Shown piece after piece: positions 1 through 10,900 of a stretch of 24,491 bases of DNA (positions within the stretch are counted from its first letter, which is position 1; each line of letters starts with the position of its first letter). The notes below the pieces were generated by a model, which searched no databases, was not told the origin of the DNA, and worked only from the letters and a program-made list of their open reading frames with translations. A program made the position numbers and the translations under genes. The DNA lies in contig JAHBMJ010000320.1 in the NCBI GenBank assembly GCA_018398765.1, forward strand, positions 1 through 24,491, given 5' to 3'. This DNA is from Chromera velia. Lineage: Eukaryota > Sar > Chromeraceae.

Positions 1-452
1 TCAACTAGAAGCTTATCATTAGAGTCTCTTAAGATCTTCTTACAGGGAAAGACTGAAGGACGGGATGCATTGCATATTCCCGTTCCTTTCATTGTTCAGC
101 CGTTTCATCTCATTGCATTTTATGAGCATGCTACTATTGATTGCAATTAATTCAAATTGCATGAAGAAGCATGCACATGCATGCATGCAGCTCGGCATGG
201 CTCATCAATCTATAAGGCGGCGCGTATGGCGGCGGGCACTTCAGGCATGGCGGCTCAACATAGTTTCTAATCACCAGATTATAATTTATAATATGTTGCA
301 TGTCATGCCCGCAGTTGGCCAGAGCCCAAGTGGTGTGCTCACCGGCTTTGACTGCCTCAATTCAATTCAATTCAATGTTTAAATGTTTTAAAAAAAGAAT
401 AATGGTTAGAAAAATGAATCGGATTATGTTCATTTTTTCGCCTCTACGTTCC
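1..452. other. 3' flank of the minus-strand gene
   Basis: No gene is supported here. The stretch lies downstream of the TGA at 455-453 of the minus-strand gene, so it probably holds its 3' UTR and terminator region. It contains a TGCATGCATGCA run near 176-187 and a short ATTCA repeat near 359-375. Short open frames here lack splice support, domain similarity and low-complexity signatures shared with the neighbours. Confidence 0.4.
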
Positions 453-2298
453 TCATCTTGTATCTTCTTCATTTCTTTGCACCCCTTCTCCACCCGCTGT
501 TCGATCTCGAGCATGCGGGGAGTCACAAAAATGCCTATCAAAGAGAGGAAGAGATTCCGTTGAACCGCCAACAACTGGCTGGGAACCCCCCGCGCTGCCT
601 CTTCGGTTCTGCTGACTTGCACCCAAAAGGGCAGGAGCAGCCTTGGAGAGACTTGCACCGAAGCCTAGGCTCTGTACAGCGGCAGACATGAATGCACTTG
701 CCTGTGCCGTGATTATTCGTGGTTTCCCTTTCTTTCCGTTCCCGTGCCTTCCCTTTGCAGAGGTTGAGGACCCGCTGTGATGGCCTTCATCTACAGAATC
801 CCCTCTGTCTCTGTGCTCATAGACCAACCGCCCTCTTTCCCTTTCTCTTCCCCTCCCCCCCGCATACGCCTGCTGACTCTCTGAAGACCCGGACGCTCCC
901 AGACGGCGCGTCGGACTCGACGGAGAGCCCGGGCGCCGCCGCCCATCTCTCCCTGTCCCCGCCCGATCTCCACTGTGCCACACACTTGGAAGACCAGCGG
1001 GGGCGTTCTTCAATCTTCTAGAGAGGGAAGACTGATCTTCTTCCCGGTGCCCTCCTCTGCTTCCTGTTCTGAGGTGAGTCCCTTGGGGCAACGGGGGTTT
1101 TCGCTTTCCGGGACCATGCCCCCGACCGATAGCAGAGGCAGAGGCAGAAGAAGAGGCGCTGCTGACATCCGATTCCCCCCCCTCACTCACCTCCCTCGGT
1201 GTCGCAGCAGACCGGGGACGTCCCTTGACATCAGGGCGACGTTCTGCTTCCGACACTGCTGCTGTGTTTTGTGACGTGCCCCTCGTCCAAGCAAAGGGGC
1301 GGTTGGACGGCGGCATTCCACGTCCTGTGGAGGCGGGCCGAAGAGACTCGGACCTTCTCATTTCAACTGACCGGAACGACCGTCCCCTCCCTTCCTCTCT
1401 ATGCCCCTCCCCCCTCTCGAGGTCAGTCAGGGGACTGCCATCCGAGGCGGTGCCGGGGGGAATCAACGAAGAGGTCCGTCTCGATTTCCGAGACCCCCTC
1501 CGCGTATCCCCCCGAGTCACACGAACATCCTCCGGGGGGGGACCCCCGTCTGAGGGAGACAGGAGACCAACAGGGACGGGACCCCAATCGCCGTGCCACG
1601 CCGGAAGGCCCCGCGGGTGGCCGTTCCCTCCTGAGTCATGTTCTCTTCTCTGATGTCCTTCTCTGGAACTGCGTCTGTGGTGGTGGGAGAAGCGCTGACG
1701 CTGGCGGTACCGATCGTGGCTGAGGGTGCCTCGAAGCTTGCGGCGAGAGGTGCCGGAGGCGGAGGCAGGAAGAGAAGACCTTCTGGGGTTTGTGTTCTGA
1801 TGCTGATTTTGTGCAGCAGAGATCAACCCCGAGGAACGGTGGTTGGTTTTATGCGGCCTTGTTGTGAGTTGCTGCTGAGAGATTCTGGACATCTGTGAGA
1901 GAGACCTGGTGCTGTTGGTGTTCCCAGAGGAGGAGGATTGGTCGGAATTGGAAGACATCTCTTGGAGACCTAGAGCTTCATATTCCATCCTCTCACGCAC
2001 TCCCAGACCCTTCCTAGAATCTCTCCATTGCCCTCGACGGCTGCGGCTCTCTCTACGTTTCCGACTTTTATGTGAAAGTGGGGCCACCCGTTTGTCCCTC
2101 CCTCCCTTTCCCCCTGCACGTGCAAGGAGAAGTACTCCCCGAGCGCACTGACAGAGGACACAGAGGGCGATGGAAAGAAAGAGAAGAATGAAAAGAGGGG
2201 GGAGACCCGGAACAACAGAATCTGAAAGAAGGAGCGAAGACAAAAAAGCTCTCTGAGGGACACACTCAAATGCCTCCCCTTCCGTCTCCTTCTCACCA

Positions 2299-2330
<32 letters not shown>

Positions 2331-2861
2331 GCTGCCGATGCCAACCCGCACAGGAACAAATCCAACGGAGCATCTGGCCGGACACTCACTCGAGGAAACA
2401 CCAGAGTCTGTCAGTACTAGAGGTCCCACACGCACTCCCCCAGACACAGGGAGTCCCTGCCCCCCCTTCTGTTCATTTCCACTCTCCTCCCCCTCTGCCC
2501 CCCCCCCTCCCTCCTCTGCGATCGCATGCCAGATGGCAGCTCCCAGTCTCTGGAACACACTTCTCTTCTGAAGTTTCGCTGCCGTCCTTTTGGCGTTCTC
2601 GCACAGCACGCAGAGGGCCTTCGAGTCGCCCGACGTCGCCTTGAAAGTCCCCACAGGACACGGGACGCATATCCCTTCCCCCGTTCCCCTCCCTGCAGCA
2701 GACGACGAGCCAACAAAATATCCTGGAGCACAGGCAAACCCGCACCTCTCCCCAGGCAACCAGGTCGAGTGGGAAGGCAGAGGAGGGCAGGGTTCACAGC
2801 GACCCGGACCTCCCTCTGGCTTTTGTGACCCGGCAAGGCACTCAACACACGACCCTGCCAC
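453..2861 (-). CDS. Cys-rich ectodomain, single TM helix and long basic tail
   Basis: This last exon has 802 codons plus TGA. Its first 90 residues have paired cysteines in the GCC2/GCC3 or ephrin-receptor-like pattern (CVECLAGS, CEPCPP, then CVPCPVGTFKATSGDSKALC with CVLC). After a Gly9 tract encoded by C28 there are more Cys (CPARCSVGFVP, FECVPQ). A hydrophobic helix follows, residues about 217-247 of the exon (LPPLFILLFLSIALCVLCQC, genomic about 2213-2121). The remaining approximately 555 residues are Arg/Ser-rich with RRR clusters, suiting a cytoplasmic tail. Acceptor TATGTGCAG|GTG is phase 0 with the previous exon. The topology suggests a type I membrane protein. Confidence 0.7.
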
Positions 2862-5800
2862 CTGCACATACATATCCATGCACCGAGAAGAAGCAGGGAG
2901 AATGGCGTTCATGCTCCAAGAGGCACAGAGAGAGACAGAGGGACCCCACCCAAAGGACAACGAAAAGAAGCATCGTTCGGACAAGAAAGGGGCCTGACTG
3001 AAGTTGGACGAAAAAGGAAAAACGGCCTAGGTACGTACCTCCATGTCCTCAGTGGTCTCAAACGGAAAATCAAAGGCGGCCTTCAAGAGGACCTCCAATT
3101 CCGCTGTGCGATTGAATCTCTCCTGCCATGCACCCGCCTCTTCCTGCTCCCTTACATCCTCCTCCCCACCCCCCCACGAGCCTCTGAGGCTGCCCCCCTG
3201 CAGGTGCCTGTCTGGATCAGACGCTGTCTCAGAAATGATGGACACCTCCACCAAGGGCTCTCCAACTGCGCTCTCCTGAATCTTCTCCGTCTCTTTGGGA
3301 CTTGCCTCAGGCTGGGCAGTTGATGTGAGGCGTCTGGTGTCTAGGTCTGGAGGAGAGCAGACGAACTGTCCCGGAAGGAGACCTGACCTCTTACACACCC
3401 TCTCCGTGCTCTCATACAATGACCTTCTCCCTCCACCCCCTCCTTTGTCGGGCTGCCCTTCCTCGACCCCTTGGGGAGGCCTTTCTGCCTCGATTCGGGG
3501 AGCAGGTTCCTTTTCTCCCTCCTCTTCCCGATGTTCCTTCTCAATTGCCGCGGCAGCAGCTGCCGCGAGGGCGGTCGCCCCCCTTTCCCCTGTGTTAGCG
3601 GTCGAAGGCCCCCCCTCCCCTCTCTCCGTCAGATTCAGAGACTGCAAGAGATCGTCTCTCAGTGCAGTCGCAGAGGAGATCTCCCTATCGACATCCCTCT
3701 GCCTCTGCGCTGCTCTCTCAGCATAGCCCTCTGGGGCGTCGACCTCATCCCGCACAGGTCTCTTCGGATTCTTTCTGCCCTGCTGCACTCAGAACAACAG
3801 CGACAAATAACGGATTCTTTCTGCCCTGCTGCACTCAGAACAACAGCGACAAATAACGGATTCTTTCTGCCCTGCACTCAGAACAACAGCGACAAATAAC
3901 TCTCCGGTGGATACTCTGCCCACTTCGTGTCTCTCTATAATATTCCGGTAGTTTGACACTGCGAGACTCGGTACTTCATGACAGACAATTGACAGACGGA
4001 CCCAAAATTCTTCCTTCCTTCCAACTAAAGAGACTCAAAATCAAGGAAGGGGCTGCTTTTCTGTCAACAAATTAAACTCTGATATTCTCAAAGTTTCAAC
4101 ACGGAAAGAAAGCTTCTGACAGACTGACCGAAGTGGAATTACCCCACCCCTCCTGCTCTGACGCTGACGCTGCATCGTTCACCCCCGCCTCTCCGGGTCC
4201 TCCTGCCTCCACTCCCACATCCATCAGCGTCTCCTTCTCTTTCTCGACTCGGAACGCACGGAGCTCAAAATTGGTATCACAGGATTCCACACGGCACAGA
4301 GGAGACCAGAGACCGTGCACGCACATTCTCTTCCCTCTGCCCCGATCTACCACACACGGCTCTGAATCTCCATGACGACACATGCCCGCAACAACCCTTC
4401 GTGCCTCCACAGCCACTCGCGTCTCCTCTCTCTCAGTCTCAGTTTTCCCTTCAACTGTCTCTGTGACGTTATCTCTCCCTCTGGACACGAGGACAGCCTC
4501 TCCCCTCAGCCGACTGCACACCTCCCCGAGACCCTCAACTGACGACGTCGCACTGTCCAGAAACGACCCGGCAGAGCCCCGATCACCCCCCTCATACTCC
4601 CACTGCAACTCCAACTCCCATTCCTCTGTTGTCTGTTCACTCGACGAGGAGGATGGAGACCCCTCATCGGCGTCTTCTGCAAACATCAGCAGAGGGAAAC
4701 GCTGGGCCGACTCACGGGAAGTGTCTTCTGTCTCGTTGGAGAAAGTGTCCGGGGTGATCCCGTCCTTCCAGAGCTTCATCACCCCTGTCATCACTTCTCC
4801 ATTCGGAGACAACCCGCCTCGGATGGCAGCACGCGACTTGACTGACGTCACACGCGTACCCCCCCTCCCCCCCGGCTCGTTCTCCTCCAAAGCGAAGAGG
4901 CCGAGCTCCTTGGACAAGAACAGACCGTCCCATCGACACCGAGCACCCACTGCGTGCAACGCGAATCGTTCAGCAAACATGGAGATGAGAATGGCTACGT
5001 CTGTCTGTTTCTTTCTGTGTGTCGGCACGGATGCATGGGGAGAAAGGGGTGCGAAAACACCTGACTGTAGGCGCAAAACACACAGACACAGACACAGACA
5101 CACACACACTCACTGACTCACTCACTCACTCACACACAGAGGTGTCAGAAAGACACCGTGTCAAGGACTGGCTGTTTGTGGTGTCTCTCATGCCAGCACG
5201 AGCCTTTAAGAAGTCTGCCAGGGGTATGCCCCGCTGTTGCCGCAGCAACGTCTCGGGATCGAGTTGTCTTTCTTTGTGAGTTCTCATTTATTCGTTTCTG
5301 GTGCCATACCTTCCTCCCCTCCCGCATAGGGGCGTGCGTCGAGAGTCCGTCCAGCCAGATCACTCGCACCAGAAAGTAAAGGAAAGGAAAGGAACAACAT
5401 CAATTGACGGACGGACCTGCGTGTCTGACGATGTCCGATAGTTGTTTCTCAAACAGAATGTCGATGTGCCCCCCGTAGGAAAATTCAACCTGCTTGCACG
5501 CAGCCATGCAATCAGATCCCAAAGTCATGATCATCATGCAATCAACAGACGACAGGTGGATGGGGGGGATCTGAGGGGTTCGATGGGGTTGTTGTTAGAG
5601 ACTGACTGACTGCATGTACGTATGCAGTGAATCAATCCTGCTAGATTCAGTTCGCAAAAGAGAATGAATCCATGAGAAAACAGAAAGAAAAACTTCAACA
5701 GGCGCAGAGGAGGAAAGCAAACAAAAAGAAAGGCGAGAGAGAAGAAAGAGTCCATGCAGGCAGGCTCTGTGTGAGAGGTCACACTCACACACCCGAGGGG

Positions 5801-7959
5801 ACGAAAGTACGAATACCATTCTGCACGCACATGAAAATGCCATGCCCTTTCTACTGCTCTTGTGGGAAAGAAACTTGCTCCACACCAAGAATACAAGAGT
5901 GGTACGGCAGCTTGAAAGAAGCAAACAGCAAAAAGGGATTGGCGAGACATGCCTACCTCTCGTGCAAGTCTGTTTCCCCCGATTTTGTGTGCAGTTGCTG
6001 ACGCTGCAGTGACAGTGCCGTCTCCCCAGGTATTGAGAGACGTCTCCTGCAGGTGACAAGAGAGAATGACAGGGAGGGATCAGTGGAGGAGGAAGGACTG
6101 AAAGGAAAGGAAAGGAAATCACCAGACACAAAAAGAGGGGGTTAGAGGAACACTGGACACGAAAGAAAAAGACCAGAAAAGGGCGAGTGGGTTGCCAAGT
6201 TAAGAAACAGAAAGCGAGAAAACGTGGGAAGGAAAAGAAATCGGAGGCCAAAAGAGAATTCTGCAGAGAAGGGAAGGGTGAGAGCCACAATAGACCTCAA
6301 TAGATGACGCCGTATGGGAATCAAAAGGGGAGGGGGGGACAAAAAAGCAATCTTTGCTTTTCCACCACACATCTGAACATTTTACTGACCTCAGCAGGCA
6401 CAGACAGATCCATAACGCTCTCCAAAGGGCTGAGGGGTCCGTTTTGTCCCCTGACGAGACCCTTCTCCTCCTCATCACTGCTGCCTCCAATCCGCAAAAA
6501 GATCCCGAAAGGAGTCGAGGGTTCCTGTGAGGAGACGTACAGATTGAAGAATTTGAATCCGTCCAGAGCCTCGTCGTCTTCGGATTTGTTGGAGGAAGAG
6601 GAGGCGAGGTTCGGGGAGATCTGCTCGTCCTCCTCCTCCATCCAGGGGAGACGGAATGCGGCAGCAAACTCATCACTCCTCTCCTCCTCCTGGGCTTTTG
6701 CCTGAGCCTGCGCTTCCTCTCTCTCATCTGCAGCTGCTGCCTCGGCCGCTGCAGCTACTGCTTCTTCCGTGAGGTTGGGATTTGCAAGCGCGGGGTGGGA
6801 ATCGGAAAGGCCCAGCTGCTCTGCGAGAAAGCCGAAGAGGTCGTGGAGTTTTGAGGACGTTAGGGGAGATGATCCGTTTTGAGTGGAGTTGCCAGGGGTG
6901 AGGTCAGTGAGGTTGTCAGGGGTAGCACCGGCCTCCGGGAAGGATGAATTGGGTTCGTAGTGCTGAGAAGACGACCAGGGCCAGAGGAAATCCCAGAGAC
7001 GGTCTGTGAGCGTCGAGTTGACTTCCTCTTCTTTCACGGGGGGGGGGGCACTTGTGTTGACATCGTTTTGAGAGGAGTCGTCAGGCAACAGGGTGACGGT
7101 TGAGGAGTTGGTCTGGTTGACATGACCCGCTGGAAGCCGCTCACCTTCCTCGGGGTGAATGGTGGGGGGGGTCTGTTTCTGTTTGTCTCTCTTCCTTTCT
7201 TTTCCTCTGGGTTTCCTCAGGTTCTTCTGTCGTTGTTGTAAGGCATCCTGTCGTTGTTGTAAGGCATACTTTCCCTCTTCCACCCCCGTCCCTGTTCCTG
7301 CATTCTTCCCCCCTTCCACCCCCGTCCCTTTTCCTGTTCCTGCAGAGATCTCTGTCCGGTTCGTGGAAGCTCTTTGTTGAGGGGACACGGGAGCGACACT
7401 GGCCTGCCCCTCTTCACTTGCCGCGAGTGCACGTCTCTGTCTCTGTCTCTGTCGCGGAATCAACTCGACAGGCGCGGTTTGGCCTTCTGTCTCTGTCCCT
7501 TCCTGTCTGTCGCCCAGAGAAGTCCCCAACAGACGCTTCGTCTCCATGGCCCATCTCCAGATCTGCAGGCAGCCAGGCAGGGGGCAGAAGAGAAGAGAAC
7601 AGAAGGGACGGCAAAATGAAGGAAAGAAATTTAGGGTCTCCATCCACACAGTCATCTGCCATCAGACGTTGCGAGACTGCCACTTACATTTGTTTTGCGC
7701 ACGCAGAGAGACAGGAACGCTGTGTCTAACTATGTGAAGATCGTACCAAACAGTGAATGACTGTCAATTTCTCCATCCATCTCGCATAAGTAGAGCTTCT
7801 CTCCCATCCTTCCACATGGCTTTTCATAAAGTCTGGAGGCCTGCAGATGACTCTCTGCCGACCTCAGGGTTGAATCCAACCATCAGTGTGTCTCCGTTTG
7901 CAGTGGTCACTTCGGACAGATTCCCCCCGTGACGGTCAAGGAAGTCCCTCAGACTGCGG

Positions 7960-7998
<39 letters not shown>

Positions 7999-10900
7999 GA
8001 GAAAGTGGGAAAGAAGACCGAGTGTATACTTACTTCTACATGCAGACAGTAGTTGCTCTTCCAATAGCTGTTCGTCGGTGTCCTTTGGGATGAGCCCAGA
8101 GTGGAAGACGGGCAGAAAGAGAAACAGAAAGAGCAAACGAATGCAAAGAAGATGCAGGGAAGAGCGAAAGAAACCATCAAACGAGCGATCGAAAAAAAAA
8201 AAAACCGAAAGGAAAGGGGGAAAGGCAAAAACACCACTGAGGCATCCATGCCCTTCCTTGCAACATGTTTATTTAGACCCATTCTGACCTCTCATACGAG
8301 TCGAGGCTCATACTCAGAGTCCGATTCGAAATCACCAAAAACGGATTTCTCAAAGATTTGCTACCTCCGTCCAAGACCTCCTCTTCTTCTTTGCCTCCCG
8401 CTTGCTCTGAGACGGGAGCTGTACCATTCTCCCTACCCTCCCCAATCCTGTTCTGGCCAGGAGGAAAAGTCCATCCAGAGAAGTTGAAGTCTGGTTGGAG
8501 TTCGTATGCGGCAGGGGACGCAATCTCAAAAGCCCTGTATGTATACACAGACACGATAGAGGGAAGTGAAGGCAACCGAGAGAGAGAGAGAGGACAGGCG
8601 AAACAAGCGTGCGCACAAACACAGGGCGACAGGGAGAGAGATCAGCGGACTCTTCTTGACGGAGAAAGCCGAAGAAAGCAAAAAACAAAACAGAAGAAGA
8701 ATCCATCGCAGTGAAAGCAACGAAAATCATTCACATTTTGAAGAAGAAGTCAAAACACCATCGTCCCGATCCTCCACACAACTACTCCATCTGTTGTCTG
8801 ACGTCTTCTTTGACGTCTCCAGCACCACAACATTCTGCCTGACTGACGCACGCACGCACAGACGGACCGTGCAGCCTCCAGAGAGAGCAAAGGATTGCCC
8901 CAGTTGTCCCCCCGAATGAACGGGATGAGGCCCCCAGCGGCAGCCCCTGCGAACGGACTCGCGACAGTCACCCAGTTGGCGATGTTTCTGTCTGCAAATT
9001 TGGGGCACTGGAGGATGAGTGCCTTGGTCACCAGACCCCCCATCGAATGGGAGAGGATGTCCACCTGCACTCATATTCATTACACACAGCAGTAGACACG
9101 AACAGTCATGCAACACATAGTTTCACAAATGTTCAAAGGCTTTTTTGGCCGACATCTAAAGACCAAAAACGCCAGTGCAGAGTGTAGTGCAATGCAGCCC
9201 TGATTTTCCGACAGACGCAAGGAAGGTCAAAAAGCGCCCCCACAAGTCCTTCACTTTTTCCGTTTGTCCACTCATGTATGGAGCAGTCGAAGCATCAGGA
9301 GAGAAAAGATTCCGCTGTTTGCCCCCCCCCTCTGACCTTTCCACCCTTCCCCAACGTGCGAATCAATCGTCGCAACCTCCTCATCGTTTTGGGGGCCCTC
9401 ACAGATTGTCGCCTGCAGCCAAGAGGCAAAACAAACATATTGCAAGCTTTTGGCTAATCAACTATTTCTGCCCAACCTGTCCCGAAGGTGCGCTCCTTTT
9501 GGTTCGTATTGCTCGTCTTCCTTTCCCCAAGTGAACCACTGGGATGCAAAAGCAAGAAAAGAAGGAAGGAAAGAAAGAAAAGAAAGGGGGAAAAAAGAAA
9601 GGAAAGGCAAAAAACAAAAAAACAAAGAGCAGGAAGCTACCGACCAATCGTAGGGAAACCCAAACAGAGTGACCCCTCTCTGATAACCTCTGCAAGGAAG
9701 AATGGATGTGCACACGGAGGGAGGGGATCACCCGGACAAACAGGCAGGCAGGCACGTCAACAGGGAAACTCCCTTTGTAATCGACAAAAATTAATGCAAT
9801 CATAAAATCGTTCAGCGAAAATAGAGACACATCCAAACAGAGATTGATTGATTAACGGGGCGGTAAACACGTACAAACGAGAAGAGGGAATCTCAAAAGT
9901 TGAAAGAAAAAGCGGAGAAAGAAGAAAGAAAATGCAAACAGACAGAGGGGCATTCACAAGTCGAGAGAGAATTCTGGAGAGGGGCACGACAGATTTTAAC
10001 GGAAAAGAAACCCAAGAGGCATGCAGGCAAGGGGACTGCGTCTTCCCTTCCTCCTTCGACGTTCAGACAGACAGACAGACAGACAGACGGACAGACGGAC
10101 AGACGGACTGACTTGCTCTCCAGATGCTCGATGGTCTTCTGGAAGTAGTCAACAGACCGGAAGGTCACCTGCAGAATCCAAGACAGACAAAGAGAACAGA
10201 ACCGTCCACTTGCTTCTCCCTTTCTTGATGTCTTCTACTCATTTGTCAATTCATTTATCCAAGCACGGCACCCCCCCATTGCTTCAATTCTCATTACAGT
10301 CTTTCCCTCTTATTGCCCTCTTGAAGCGGCTATCAAGCTCATTTTTGAAGGAGCTCGCGTCTTGCAACCTTCTCGGAAAAAGACGCCGTGACCGCCGAAG
10401 ATCCTCTTGTTCATGCCTCAAAGCCACCCCGCAGGAGGCAAAAACAAAAAGACTCGGCCAAAATGCCCAAAAGAGCATGTCCACCTCAGAAGGTCATGCA
10501 CCTTCAAAAAACAAACGCATTAACCGGCTGAAAAGGGCCCATGCACCTTCACCTCCCCCCTCCCCCCCCCCCCCCCCCACCCACCCAACTGTCCGGAAAG
10601 AGGTTCGACATCGCGAAGAGCCCAAAGTGACGCAGCGGCGTGAACAGTTTCTCTGTCCGGACTGCAGACTGCACCCATCCCTTCTCAGGGTCGAAGTTGC
10701 CCACACCATGGAGGAGCAGCATCTGCAAGGAGAGGAGAGGAGAGGAGGTGCACTCAGAGGACATGAGGTCAATTAGAAAGGGTCGGACAATTCCAATGCG
10801 CGAGTTGTCAAACAGAACAGAGCCAAAAACAGATTAAGAGGTAGAAAAGAGTGTGGCAGGAGCAGACACAGAGAAATTCACATGTTCCACCGATCTGTAA

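Noticed and set aside
3766-3900. CRISPR-like direct repeats
   Set aside because: The units are directly adjacent with no spacers, in a eukaryotic intron-exon border.
5310-5362. Small exon VIWLDGLSTHAPMREG in the lipase gene
   Set aside because: Its entry phase fits but its exit phase fits no good acceptor; skipping it gives a consistent chain. Kept only as an alternative.
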